NCBI RefSeq assembly: GCF_005047355.1
Contig: NZ_SUMC01000061.1
Location: forward strand, 1-50,019
Origin: Actinacidiphila oryziradicis
Lineage (GTDB): Bacteria > Actinomycetota > Actinomycetes > Streptomycetales > Streptomycetaceae
DNA length: 50,019 bases
Direction of reading: 5' to 3'
The notes below the pieces were generated by a model. It saw nothing but the letters and a program-made list of their open reading frames with translations. It was not told the DNA's origin and made no database searches. The translations under genes and the position numbers were made by a program. This document shows positions 32,323 through 43,083 of the stretch, one piece after another (position 1 is the first letter of the stretch; the number at the start of each line of letters is the position of its first letter).

Positions 32323-34029
32323 CTAGCTGAGGGTGAAGTCGTCGGCATAGACGTTGGCTTGGCTGTACCAGCCGTGGACGTAGACGGTGACGGCTCCGCT
32401 GCTGCCGGTGGTGAAGGTGACCGTCAACTGGTTCCAACTCGCGCTGTTGGACCAGACGCTGGTGGTGGCGCCGCCGCTGACGCCGATGTAGGCGTAGGGG
32501 CCCTGAACCCAGCTGGTGAGCGTGTAGCTGTGGTTGGGGGACAGGGTGACGGTCTGGTCGCATTCACCGGTGCTGTTGGAGCTGGGGGTGACCTGGAGGG
32601 CGTGGCTGCCGGAGTGGACCGGGCTGGAGACCACGGTGCTGCCGCCCGTGCAGGTCCAGGGGCTGAGGCTGCCGGTTTCGAAGCCGGCGTTGGCCAGCGA
32701 GCCCCCGCCGCCTCCGCCCCCGCCGCCGCTGGTGGTGGTGACGGTGAGCGTGTAGGTCGCGCTGTGGCTGCCGGTGGAGGCGGTGCCGGTGACGGTGATC
32801 GGGTAGGTGCCCGCGGCTACGGCCGAGCCGACCGCCGCCGTCAGGGTCGAGCTGCCGCCGGAAGTGACGGAAGCGGGGCTGAAGGAGACACTGACGCCGG
32901 AGGGCGCGCCGGAGGCGGAGAGGCTGACGGACTCGGCGCTGCCGGAGGTTACGGCCGTGGAGACGGTCGCGGTGGCGGAGCCGCCCTGAGCGGCCGACGC
33001 GGAGCCCGGCGACAGGGACAGCGAGAAGTCACTGGTCGTGCCGCCGCCCCCGCCACCCTGGTAGGGCACGAAAGCGTCCGTGAACGCGAGGCTGCTCTGG
33101 CTGATCTCGCTGCATGTGGACAGTGAGTTGGCGCTGCCGCTGCACGGCTGGTCCCGGTTGACCGACCAGAACGCCAGCCGCCCGACACCGTTCTGCGCGG
33201 CGAAACTCTCCACTGTCTGGGCATCCGCCAGGGTGAAGGTGGAACCGTCGTCGTTCTTGCCGATCATCGGGGTGATCCCGAGGTTGGCGTAGGTGTAGCC
33301 GGAATCGACGGACTGCATCTGTGCCAGCGTGGCCCTGGCGGCGGAGAGCGCGCCCTGGCCCATCTCTGTGCCCGTGCCCGCGTAGTAGTCCATGGCCATG
33401 ATGTTGACCACGTCGATCCTGATACCCGCGTTCTTCGCGGCCTTGAGGATGTTGACGCCGTCGTTGGTCAGCCCACTGGTCAGCACCGGAAGGGTCATGG
33501 AGAACTGCAGGCCGGGGTTGGACGCCTTGAGGTCCTTCATCGCCTGCATCTGGCGGGCTGCGGCGGCGGTGTCCGCGATGGCGGCGCCTTCGATGTCGAA
33601 GTCGAGCTGGGTGACGCCGTAGTCGTTGATGATGGCCTGGTATCCGGCGTCGATGCTGCTCTGGGTGGAGCAGGTCCAGGCGAGCGCCTCGCCGCTCGCA
33701 CCGCCGGAGGAGATGATGACCGAGGCGCCCTCGGACTTCGCCTTGGCGATCTCGGGGTCGGTGTAGGAGTCGGCGCCGATGGGGAGGGTGTCGCCCCAGA
33801 TCTGGTTGCAGCCTTCGCCGAGGACGAAGGCCGCTGTGTAGGCCTTGAGATGGTGTCCGGTGATGGCGGTGTCGAGCAGACCTTCCTGGCTGTTCGACAT
33901 GTCGACGTAGGGGGCTACGGAGTAGACGCTGCTCGCTGCGGCGCTGCTGGTGGGGGCCAGAGCGGCGACCGCGCCAGCGGTCGCGAGCGCGAGAGCGCAG
34001 GCGGAAGCGGCAAATCTTGCCAGGTACAT
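32323..34029 (-). CDS. Secreted GH18 chitinase with Ig-like and C-terminal carbohydrate-binding modules
   Basis: The 568-residue exoenzyme has a Sec signal (MYLARFAASACALALATAG, cleavage near SAAAS). The GH18 barrel has the catalytic DxDxE as Asp143-Phe-Asp145-Ile-Glu147 in QLDFDIEGA, plus VIISSGGASG and NIMAMDYYAG. A glycine linker follows, then a Ser/Thr-rich Ig-like domain (FSLSLSPGSASAAQGGS), a second Gly linker and a C-terminal beta-sandwich (LANAGFETGSLSPWTC) typical of CBM modules. It hydrolyses chitin. The ATG at 34029 is preceded by AAAGG. Operator-like sites upstream suggest DasR-type control. Confidence 0.92.
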   Translation of the reverse strand: MYLARFAASACALALATAGAVAALAPTSSAAASSVYSVAPYVDMSNSQEGLLDTAITGHHLKAYTAAFVLGEGCNQIWGDTLPIGADSYTDPEIAKAKSEGASVIISSGGASGEALAWTCSTQSSIDAGYQAIINDYGVTQLDFDIEGAAIADTAAAARQMQAMKDLKASNPGLQFSMTLPVLTSGLTNDGVNILKAAKNAGIRIDVVNIMAMDYYAGTGTEMGQGALSAARATLAQMQSVDSGYTYANLGITPMIGKNDDGSTFTLADAQTVESFAAQNGVGRLAFWSVNRDQPCSGSANSLSTCSEISQSSLAFTDAFVPYQGGGGGGTTSDFSLSLSPGSASAAQGGSATATVSTAVTSGSAESVSLSASGAPSGVSVSFSPASVTSGGSSTLTAAVGSAVAAGTYPITVTGTASTGSHSATYTLTVTTTSGGGGGGGGGSLANAGFETGSLSPWTCTGGSTVVSSPVHSGSHALQVTPSSNSTGECDQTVTLSPNHSYTLTSWVQGPYAYIGVSGGATTSVWSNSASWNQLTVTFTTGSSGAVTVYVHGWYSQANVYADDFTLS

Positions 34030-34099
34030 GACATGACACCTTTCGGGGATGCCCGTCGGGCGTGGGGGTACTGGAGAGTGGTGCCGCTCAGGCCTGGCG

Positions 34100-34113
34100 T
34101 TGGTACATACCAA
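34100..34113. promoter_or_regulatory. Inverted repeat TTGGTACATACCAA upstream of the chitinase
   Basis: The 6-base arms TTGGTA/TACCAA are perfect with a 2-base spacer, 71 bases before the chitinase start. It resembles operator repeats found before streptomycete chitinase genes, though not the DasR consensus itself. Confidence 0.45.
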
Positions 34114-34139
34114 ACAGGCCGTGTGCCTCCACGTCAAGA

Positions 34140-34151
34140 GGACTAGACCAA
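34140..34151 (-). promoter_or_regulatory. DasR-like responsive element (10 of 12 match)
   Basis: On the chitinase strand the sequence reads TGGTCTAGTCCT. The established DasR element core is TGGTCTAGACCA, so 10 of 12 bases agree and the left half is perfect. It lies about 110 bases upstream of the GH18 start, the usual zone for N-acetylglucosamine-dependent repression. Confidence 0.5.
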
Positions 34152-34212
34152 CTAAATGATTGAGTCCAAGGGGTCGCGCTGCGGTCAGTGATCGTAGGCG
34201 GACATTGATCGC

Positions 34213-34243
34213 TTGACGTTCGTCGAGAAGGGCTGGCTACCGT
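34213..34243 (+). promoter_or_regulatory. Candidate vegetative promoter with no intact gene downstream
   Basis: TTGACG (34213-34218) is followed after 19 bases by TACCGT (34238-34243), a good HrdB-type pair. It points right into 34242-34592, where a GTG-started open frame exists but overlaps the tail of the truncated oxidoreductase on the other strand and shows no family. It may have driven a gene that has been deleted. Confidence 0.35.
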
Positions 34244-34455
34244 GCACGCCATCCACGTGGGCACCGGCGCTTTGCCCGGCGCCGTGCACGGATACGGCGC
34301 CACAGCGCGGGGACCAGGCACGCCGTCAGCTCCGCACGGCATGCTGCCGAGCGGAGCTTGGAACGTCCGGCACGCGGAAGAGGGGGCTCCCTCGGAGCAC
34401 CGCATCCAGCGCAGGTGCACCCCTCGGCAGCCGAGGGCCGTGATCGTTTCGATCA

Positions 34456-35151
34456 TCATGCTGCCGGTGAGGGGTGAGGCGCTACTTGTCGGTCCGGTCG
34501 GTGCGCAGGTTGGCTGCCGACGTCGAACGGTCCGATCCCGTCCGAGGTGGTGGAGCCGTAGTCCAGGACCTCGTCGGCACCGAGGTCGGTGAGCAAGTTG
34601 GCGTGGCGGTCGCGGGCCAGCGCGGTCACATGGCAGCCCAGCGCGTGTGCCAGTTGTACGGCGGCTGTGCCGACTCCGCCCGCCGCGCCCCGGACCAGGA
34701 CCCGTTCCCCACTCGCGAGGTGCACGGTGTCCCGCAGCGCGATCAGCGCCGTCGCGCCCGCGACGACCAGGGAGGCCGCGTCGACCGACGAGATGCCCGC
34801 CGGGGCGTGCGCGATACGGTCCATGGGGACCACCACGTACTCGGCCGCCCCACCGGTGAGGTGCCGCTGCCGGGGATGCACCATGCCCCACACCCGATCC
34901 CCGGCCTGGTAACCCTCGACATCAGCGCCGGTCGCGACGACGGCGCCCGCGAAGTCCAGCCCCGCACCGATCGGGAAGCGGCGTCCCGACACCATCTTCA
35001 ACTCCCCGGCGCGGACGATCACATCGTGCCCGTTCACGCTGGATGCCTCGACCGACACCAAGACCTCACCCGCGCCGGGAGCGGGGCGGTCGACGTCGTT
35101 GACCCGCAGGACGTCCGATGCCCCGTAACTCGTGATCTGAGCGGCCTTCAT
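34456..35151 (-). pseudogene. Quinone oxidoreductase-like MDR protein, 3' truncated
   Basis: The ORF starts normally (MKAAQITSYGASDVLRVNDV) and contains the MDR N-domain plus the nucleotide-binding loop GAAGGVGTAAVQLAHALGCH. It follows the family as far as EVLDYGSTTSDGIGPFDV. It then switches to unrelated residues and stops after 231 codons, versus a usual 305-325. The missing part includes half of the Rossmann fold and the C-terminal strands. It may be expressed but is unlikely to be active. Confidence 0.72.
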
Positions 35152-35282
35152 GTCGCTGTCCCTTCCGTGGGTGGCTGTCGTGGATCCGATCCTGGACCCC
35201 GCTCGCGACATCACGGTCGTTCGCCTTTTCCTGGGACTGCCAGACCCACCCTCACAAGCCGCGCCCGCGGCGTACTGGCGCC

Positions 35283-35381
35283 GTGACGGACACCCCCCTG
35301 GACATCACCGACGATCCCCGACGCGAGCTGGCCGAGTTCCCGGGTGATGCGGGTGATGCGGGTGATGCGGGCGATTCGTGA
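35283..35381 (+). repeat. Mini-ORF with 9-base tandem repeat (GDA)n
   Basis: Four copies of a 9-base unit (gggtgatgc three times, then gggcgattc) run from 35342 to 35377. They lie in a 32-codon GTG-started frame reading TDTPLDITDDPRRELAEF then GDAGDAGDAGDS. No ribosome binding site is seen. It may be the start of a lost gene or a slippage-prone repeat. The remainder of 35152-35896 has nothing that I can support. Confidence 0.4.
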
Positions 35382-35896
35382 GCGGGGCCACAGGCTGGCA
35401 GGCGGAGTCACGGCGTGGCCGTCTGGATCCGAAAAAGCGCGGCCGTGCCTTCTGACCGGCGTGTCACCAACGTGTGTGCTCAGTACACCTAGGCCTTGAA
35501 GTTGCATTCGTGACGCGGTCCAGTCGCGACGATCGGTGACCGCGGGCGGGGCGGTATCAGCTTTCGGGGCATGCCTTCGTCGGTAGGGCGGTCGCGGAGA
35601 GGGCGCGCAGATCGTCGAAGGCTCGGACAGACGGGACATCCGGCTCTCGGTGTTGCCCTTGCCGAAAACCTCATCCGCGTGGTGACGGGTGGCGTGAGGG
35701 GTGCTCGGGGTGTCTGGGGGGCCGGCGTTCGCATGGTGCTCTCTGGTGATGCCGAAAGCGCACGTCAGCGATTTATGGACAGCACGTGTCCCCCCTTTAT
35801 GGGACAGGAACGTCTCCAATTACTGGGCAGACAGACAATCCCTTAACTGGAACCGTCGTCCGTGCCCGTCAACAGCTGCTCACATGGAGGAATTCT

Positions 35897-36400
35897 ATGA
35901 TCACAAAGCGCCGTGCATTCGGGGCGATGTCCCTGGCCGTTGCAATGGCCGGATTGATCGCTACCTCGGCATCCGCTGCTCAGGCCGTCCCCAACTCGCC
36001 GACGGCCAAGCAGAGCATCGCCTCTGCCTCTGTATCCAGCAAGCAGCTCAGCCCCGCAGCGCTTACCGAGCAACGGTGCTGGTATTTCTCCCCCGGCACC
36101 AACGCCAACCGTCTGTGCGTGCAGATCGTCACCGACTCCTGGGGTAACTGGACGGGCGTGCGCACCACGTACTACAAGACCACGCCTGGAACCATCTCGG
36201 TCCAGCTCGGTTGGGAGCACACGGACGGCAGCTCCGGAAACGCCACCGGCTGGTACAACATCACCGGTCCCACCTCCACCAGCCATGAGTGGGATGGCGT
36301 CACTCCCCGAGGCTGCATTATCGGCACGATGAACGTTGCGGGGCAGGGACACTTTGATACCTACCTTGGAACGCCCGGAAACGGAGTTTTCTGCTCCTAG
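35897..36400 (+). CDS. Secreted four-cysteine protein of unknown function
   Basis: The 167-residue protein has a clear Sec signal (KRRAFGAMSLAVAMAGLIAT, cleavage near ASA or AQA) and a Ser-rich propeptide-like stretch. The compact C-terminal domain contains four cysteines (RCWYF, LCVQI, RGCII, VFCS), likely forming two disulfides, and aromatic-rich strands (WGNWTGVRTTYYKTT, VQLGWEHTDGSSGN). I do not recognise the family. The start is fixed by GGAGGA at 35886-35891. It is monocistronic, with a strong hairpin about 64 bases after the stop. Confidence 0.72.
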   Translation: MITKRRAFGAMSLAVAMAGLIATSASAAQAVPNSPTAKQSIASASVSSKQLSPAALTEQRCWYFSPGTNANRLCVQIVTDSWGNWTGVRTTYYKTTPGTISVQLGWEHTDGSSGNATGWYNITGPTSTSHEWDGVTPRGCIIGTMNVAGQGHFDTYLGTPGNGVFCS

Positions 36401-36463
36401 CTCACGGAGGAACGGACACGTCCGCCCGCACCCCCACCAACCGGAAGGCTTTCCCCTGACCGG

Positions 36464-36502
36464 CGGCGAGGGCCGACCGCACACCGCGGTCGGCCCTCGC
36501 CG
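36464..36502. terminator. Strong bidirectional terminator hairpin
   Basis: A 17-bp perfect stem with a 5-base loop (ACACC) lies between two convergent genes, 63 bases after the secreted-protein stop and about 220 bases after the fumarase stop. The rest of 36401-36722 contains no supported gene. Confidence 0.78.
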
Positions 36503-36722
36503 CTGCCCGCCTCAGTCGAGGGCCGATTCGTGGAACCCCCTGCCGGGCACCTCGCCGAGCGGGCCGTGACCGCCATCCTCTCCAGCGCACCGGATGTGTC
36601 ATGTGACGAACCCGCGCCCGTGGTCCCTGTGGCAGCTGCGCCCGCACCGCTGCCCGCGCGCCCGGAGCCGACCGGCCCGGCCGCACCCGAACGAGCGCGA
36701 GCCATTCCGGAGCGTTACGGGC

Positions 36723-38188
<1,466 letters not shown>

Positions 38189-38189
<1 letters not shown>

Positions 38190-39850
38190 CAGGACGGCCC
38201 CTGCTCATCGGGCAGCGGCCCGTAGACCGGCTGCCACATGGCGTCCTGCACGGCCTGGACGACATCGTCCGGCCGGCGGGTGGCGACCTTGTCCTGGATG
38301 GCCGCGCGCACGACCGCCACCGCTACCGTCGCCGAGGAGGCGCGCAGGTTCGCCACCGGGGGCAGCAGGGGCGCGCCGGGGGCGCGGGCGTCGACCTGCC
38401 CGGCCACCGCCTCGGCGGCGGCGAGCAGCATTGCGGCGGTGAGCCGTTCGGCGCCGGCGACGACGGTGCCCAGGCCGAGGCCGGGGTAGAGCAGCGCGTT
38501 GTTGGCCTGTCCGATGACGTGGCGGACCCCTCCGTATTCGACCGGGTCGACCGGGATGCCTGTCGCCGTCAATGCCTTGCCGTCGGTCCAGGCCAGCAGG
38601 TCAGCGGGCATGGCCTCGATCTTCTCGGTGGGGTTGGACAGCGGGAAGATGACGGGCCGCTCGACGTGCTCGGCCATCGCGGTGACCACGTCCTTGTCGA
38701 AGGCGCCCGGCGAGGTCGAGGTGCCGATCAGTATGGTGGGGTGGACATGCCGGACGGTGGTCAGCAGGTCGATCTTTCCGTCCGCCCAGCCCTGCACCTC
38801 CGCGGCGGGCCGTGCGTAGGGCGCTTGGTAGTCGCGTAGGTCCGGCATGCCCTCCAGCAGCAGCCCCTGCTTGTCGACCAGCCACACCCGACGGGTGGCT
38901 TCCTTGGAGTCCAGGCCGTCACGGACCATGGCGTCGCGCAGCTGGTCGGCAATGCCCACCCCGGCCGTGCCGGCACCGAAAATGATCACGCGCTGGTCAC
39001 GGAACGGCACGCCGGTGATCTTCAAGGCCGACACCGCGGCGGCCAGGGTGATCGCCCCGGTGCCCTGCATGTCGTCGTTGAACATGCGATAGCGATCCCC
39101 GTAGGTCTCCAGGATGCGGCGGGCGTTGCCCGGCCCGAAGTCCTCGAAATGCAGCAGCGCGTTCGGATACAGGTCCGAGACCGTCTCCAGGTAGGACTCG
39201 ATGAAGGTGTCGTAGCGCTTCCCGCGTTCCCGGGTGTGGCGCACGCCCAGGTAGAGAGGGTCGTTCAGCAGGTTCTCGTTGTCAGTGCCGACGTCCATGA
39301 CCACCGGCAGGCAGCGGCCGGGGTGAAGTCCGGCCGCAGCGGTGTAGACGGCGAGCTTGCCCACCGAGATCTGGATGCCCTGCACACCCCAGTCGCCGAT
39401 GCCCAGGATCTCCTCGGCGTCGGTGACCACCACCAGGTCGACCTCATCGGGGTGGAGTTGAAGTGCCTCGAAGGAGCGGCGCACATCGTGCGGCCGGTCG
39501 ATGGACAAGAACACCCCGCGGGGGCGCCGGTACTCGTGGCTGTACCGCTTGATCGCCTCACCTACGGTCGGGTCGTAGACGACCGGCAGCAACTCGGCCA
39601 GGTGATCTTGTAGCAGCCGGTAGTACAGCACCTCATTGCGGTCGTGCAATTCCTCGAGGTTGATGAACTTCGCCAGAGCGGTCGGCTCTTCCCGCAACTG
39701 CTCATAGGCACGAATCGCCTGCTGGTCAAGGGTGAGCACGGCGTCGGGCAGCCGGCCCACCAGTCCGAGGCGCTCACGCTCCTCAGCCGTGAAAGCGGTA
39801 CCGCGATTGGTCAGCGGATCCAGCAGGACAGGAGGCATATGCATAGGCAT
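38189..39850 (-). CDS. NAD-dependent malic enzyme
   Basis: This 553-residue enzyme decarboxylates L-malate to pyruvate. The malic N-domain has NRGTAFTAEERERLGL, and the segment RPRGVFLSIDRPHD follows. Catalytic and metal residues lie around HFEDFGPGNARRIL and FNDDMQGTGAITLAA, and the Rossmann loop is GAGTAGVGIADQLR. The length matches the large (SfcA-type) malic enzymes. ATG 39850 has GGAGGAG just upstream; the longer frame to 39946 lacks support. With fumarase downstream it forms a fumarate-malate-pyruvate module. Confidence 0.93.
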
Positions 39851-40059
39851 GAGAGCTCCTCCACGTGCATGACTCCATCGGTTCCAGCCCCCGCATTGCC
39901 ATGTTCCACCAGCTCCCCCCAACGGCGCCACTGGAGAAATCCGCACTCATCCGCCCCGTTGGTGGCCTGAAACGGCATGCCGCTCTGAAATACGATTCTG
40001 GCCCTGACTTGCAGGTTCCCCGGGTTTCTGGGGAACCTGTCGCCGCCGGCATCGCCCTC

Positions 40060-40170
40060 GTCCCGCAGCGCTTCAGTCCGACATGGCGTCGGTTCCTCAC
40101 CACACAGGCCCACGGCATCATCGCCGTCGACTTCATGCCGGTACGGCTTCCGTCCCAAGTGGTCCACGAT
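40060..40170 (+). pseudogene. IS integrase-type transposase, catalytic-core fragment
   Basis: The short stretch RFSPTWRRFLTTQAHGIIAVDF matches the start of the DDE core (first Asp) of the integrase-type IS family seen in pieces elsewhere in the window. Both sides are unrelated. The remaining intergenic DNA upstream of malic enzyme (39851-40441) holds nothing else that I can support. Confidence 0.55.
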
Positions 40171-40441
40171 AGCGTGCGTCGCGAAGCAGCCTGCGGCGCG
40201 CGGGGGTATCCTTCGTGGTTGCCGTGGCGATGGGGCTTCCTTTCAGAGACTGTTTTTCGACATGCACGCAACCCTTTTTTGCTACGCTTTTCTTGCTGGG
40301 TGCGCGGCCCGTGAACAGATCTTGATCTTCGGGTCACGATTCGACGTCCGTGAAACGACTCCAAATTGGCGTTGTGTTGCCGGTGTGCGCAGAGAGCGCT
40401 GGTGAGCCTGGGCCGTCTTTCGGGTCAGAAGACGGCCGCGA

Positions 40442-40675
40442 CTAGGGCCTGTCCGGCCGATCTCCGTGGGAGAAGGAGCGGGGTCTGGCGCCTGTGATCG
40501 CAAGGCGGAGGAGGGAGACGACGCGATGGGGGTCCCCCCTGCTCGAGCGGAGCCGAGAGCTTGGTGGGGGCACCTCCCGGACGGAGTCTGGGGGAGAGTC
40601 GTCGACTGATGACAACGCCGCGAGCGCTGGTGCCAGGGCACGCGACGCCGCGGAGATCGGCCGGACAGGCCCTAG
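40442..40675. mobile_element. MITE-like non-coding element, 234 bp, perfect 25-bp inverted ends
   Basis: The ends (40442-40466 and 40651-40675) are exact inverted repeats starting CTAGGGCCTGTCCGGCC. Both are flanked by CTAG, which may be the duplicated target. The interior has no gene but contains a GC-rich hairpin stretch (around 40530-40580, with CTGCTCGAGCGGAGCCGAGA) of a type scattered through streptomycete intergenic DNA. The ends resemble those of IS5-like elements, so a related transposase elsewhere in the genome could mobilise it. Confidence 0.72.
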
Positions 40676-40835
40676 CTCGCATGCCGAATGAGCCGGGCTC
40701 CGAGAGATCGAAGGAACCCACCATGACCACGACAGTGGCACCCCAAGCGGTGCGCGCCTGTCGGTAGGGGGCTCGAAATGACGGCGCCCGGTCTACCGGC
40801 GAAGCGGCGGCCTCAGCTTGGCGGCCCCGCCGTGG

Positions 40836-40982
40836 CAGTGCCGCAAGGTGCCGAGCGGATCGTCGAAGATCTTCACCGGGCCGGGCTCCAGCCACGCGGT
40901 GGGCCTGGAACGCACCGAGGAGTTCCTCGCCGCGCCCCTGGCCTTCTTCGCCGCCCAGCCCGCTCCCGCCGCCACTGGCTGA
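40836..40982 (+). pseudogene. Alpha/beta hydrolase, C-terminal fragment
   Basis: About 48 residues read FTGPGSSHAVGLERTEEFLA then APLAFFAAQ, resembling the catalytic-His loop and last helix of an alpha/beta hydrolase. The nucleophile half is missing. A short start-like frame at 40723 (MTTTVAPQAVRACR, stop) upstream with a good AAGGA could be the beginning of another lost gene. Confidence 0.45.
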
Positions 40983-41063
40983 CCGTCAACCCCTGGCCGA
41001 GCCCTGGTCCACGCAGCGCCTCCACGACCCCCCCACCGGTCATCAGACCCGGAAGGAAAGGCC

Positions 41064-41456
41064 ATGCCACTGCTGTATTTCGACGTCATCGAGGGCCGAA
41101 CACCTGGTGAGATCAAAGCGCTGCTCGACACAGCGCACGCGGCCACGGTGGAGGCGTTCGGAGTGCCCGAGCGAGACCGGTACCAGGTCGTGCGGAGCCA
41201 CCCCGCCAGCGAGATCGTTGCACTCGACACCGGTCTGGGCATCAATCGGTCCGACCGGATGGTAATAATCCACGTGGTCAGCCGCAGGCGCAGCCGTGCG
41301 CAGAAGGAGAGGCTTTACGCGCTGCTGGCCGAGCGGCTGCGACGCGACTGCGGTCTCGACCCGGCCGATCTGATCGTCTCGGTGACCGAGAACGATGACG
41401 AGGACTGGTCCTTCGGGTCGGGCCGAGCTCAGTTCCTGACCGGAGAGCTGCACTGA
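41064..41456 (+). CDS. Tautomerase-superfamily protein
   Basis: The 130-residue protein begins MPLLYFDVIEGRTPGEIKAL. After Met removal the N-terminal proline is the catalytic base of the 4-oxalocrotonate tautomerase superfamily. Further family features are LLDTAHAATVEAFGVPERDR, YQVVRSHPAS and the C-terminal DLIVSVTENDDEDWSFG. It probably handles small enol/keto acids; the substrate is unknown. GGAAAGG at 41051-41057 is the ribosome binding site. Neighbours on both sides are fragments, so it appears monocistronic. Confidence 0.84.
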   Translation: MPLLYFDVIEGRTPGEIKALLDTAHAATVEAFGVPERDRYQVVRSHPASEIVALDTGLGINRSDRMVIIHVVSRRRSRAQKERLYALLAERLRRDCGLDPADLIVSVTENDDEDWSFGSGRAQFLTGELH

Positions 41457-41715
41457 GCGTTCGGCGTGATCCACGCCGTTGTCGTCGGCTCGCTGCCTTG
41501 CGGTGCCAGCAAGACGGCTGCTCTAGTTTGGAAGATCCCGTATGCATCCGGTGGCTTACCTGCCAAGACCGCTAGATCTGCGTGATCGCGCGGCTCGCCG
41601 CTCTTCCCGCTCCCCGTGGCGGGCCGACGATCAGAACCTGTAAGGCCAGGCAGCTGATTCGAGTAGGTCCGAACGAGCGGTCGGCGACCCGAGAGAGCCT
41701 CCGGAGCGATCACTG

Positions 41716-42090
41716 GGAGCCGGCGGCGAGCCCTCGCCCGGGCAGGTGCTGATCCGGGTGCGGACCGCGGGTGCCGGGTTCCCCGACGTGATGATGGCGG
41801 CAGGCCATTTCCCGCTGCTCGGGGAACCTCCCTTCGGCCTGGCGGAAGAAGCGGCGGGGGAGGTCGTCGCCGTGCCGCCAGGCTCGCGGTTCGCAGTTGG
41901 CGACCAAGTGACCGGCATCACCGGGTTCTTGGAGGGATGGGGCGGGTACGCCGAGTACGCGTATCTGCGTGAGGGATCGGCCATCCGTATTCCGGCCGGC
42001 ATGACGGACGAAGAGGCCGGCGGCTTTCCCATCGGCTTCCGCACGGCGTACGCGGGCCTCGTCGAACGCGCCCCGGTGGAATCGAGAAGC
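41716..42090 (+). pseudogene. Zinc-free alcohol dehydrogenase/quinone oxidoreductase, N-terminal fragment
   Basis: The frame shows VLIRVRTAGAGFPDVMMAAG, then FGLAEEAAGEVVAVPPGSRF and GDQVTGITGF, GGYAEYAYL: the GroES-like domain of an MDR enzyme. It lacks its first residues and everything after GFRTAYAGLVERAPV, including the cofactor domain. The frame remains open into the VOC gene, but that is accidental fusion. Confidence 0.65.
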
Positions 42091-42123
42091 GCGGGTCACG
42101 GAGCCGCACATAGCCTGATCGTC

Positions 42124-42534
42124 ATGGACATCACCATTCACACGAGCTTCCTCCCGCATGACGACCCGGACGCGTCCCTGGCTTTCTACCGCGACGCCCT
42201 CGGCTTCGAGGTCCGGAGCGACGTCGGACAGGGCAAGATGCGCTGGATCACGGTCGGCCCCGTCGGCCAGCCCGGCACGTCCATCCTCCTGGCGCCGCCG
42301 GCCGCCGACCCTGGGGTCACCGAGGACGAGCGCCGCACCATCGTCGAGATGATGGCCAAGGGCACCTACGGCTGGATCCTGCTGGCCACCCGGGACCTCG
42401 ACGGCACTTTCGAGAAGGTGCAGGCCGGGGACGCCGAGGTCGTCCAGGAGCCGACCGAGCAGCCGTACGGCATCCGCGACTGCGCCTTCCGCGATCCCGC
42501 GGGCAACCTGGTCCGCATCCAGGAGCTTCGCTGA
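42124..42534 (+). CDS. VOC-family (glyoxalase/bleomycin-resistance-like) protein
   Basis: The 136-residue protein starts MDITIHTSFLPHDDPDASLA and has one pair of beta-alpha-beta-beta-beta modules: FYRDALGFEVRSDVGQGKMR, WITVGPVG, and the second half RDLDGTFEKVQAGDAEVV, ending in FRDPAGNLVRIQEL. The metal-ligand pattern (His near the start, Glu at the end) is partly visible. Such proteins bind or modify small molecules. The ATG is taken at the beginning of homology; the fused upstream frame belongs to an oxidoreductase fragment. Confidence 0.8.
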   Translation: MDITIHTSFLPHDDPDASLAFYRDALGFEVRSDVGQGKMRWITVGPVGQPGTSILLAPPAADPGVTEDERRTIVEMMAKGTYGWILLATRDLDGTFEKVQAGDAEVVQEPTEQPYGIRDCAFRDPAGNLVRIQELR

Positions 42535-42606
42535 GCCGTCCGGTCATCGATTCGGCTCGGCGGGCCTGCCCTGGTCGCCGCCGCTGGACGGCAGGGACTG
42601 CGAGCC

Positions 42607-42960
42607 GGCACCGGAGGCGGCGGCGATCCTGAGCGCGCGGTCCGTACTGCCGCAGGTACCGGTGGAGGTCGGCGTCTCGGCGGGCGATGCGGTGGGGTTC
42701 GAGGGCGACCGGCGGGCCTGCCTTGCCGTAGCCCGGTCGCTGCTCTGCCAGGCCGTGACGGGCAGCGGGCCCGCGGCGTGACGCTGGCGGTGTTCACCGA
42801 CCCCGACCGGCTCGCCGACTGGGACTGGACGAAGTGGCTGCCGCACGGCGCGGATGTACGGTCCGGGACGACCCGCCTGGTGGCCGTCGGCCCCGAGCAG
42901 GCGGACGCGCTGGCCCGGCAGCTGCTCGCCGCCGCACCCGGCGCCGCGAAGGGCGGCACG
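42607..42960 (+). pseudogene. EccC/FtsK-type type VII secretion ATPase fragment with frameshift
   Basis: The first frame reads VPVEVGVSAGDAVGFEGDRR then ACLAVARSLLCQAVTGSGPA and stops at 42779. The shifted frame continues VTLAVFTDPDRLADWDWTKW, LPHGADVRSG. The WDW.KWLPH motif is typical of the region between ATPase domains of EccC-like proteins. Both the membrane part and the Walker motifs are missing, so this is a small relic. Confidence 0.6.
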
Positions 42961-43083
42961 CGGTTATACGCCGGTCATGGTGGTTTTGGCGTTTATTTAC
43001 CTGTTCATGCCTCAGGTGGGGAGCCGAGGTTGACGGGCGGCTGGCGGCTCGTTCGCTGTGTGGGCGATGAGCGGCGACCCGTC

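Noticed and set aside
34242..34592. GTG-started plus-strand ORF after the candidate promoter
   Set aside because: It has no ribosome binding site and no family, and it overlaps the truncated oxidoreductase; kept only as a transcription question.
40778..41110. 110-codon plus-strand ORF before the tautomerase
   Set aside because: The alpha/beta hydrolase fragment is in another frame, and this frame is Pro/Arg low-complexity.
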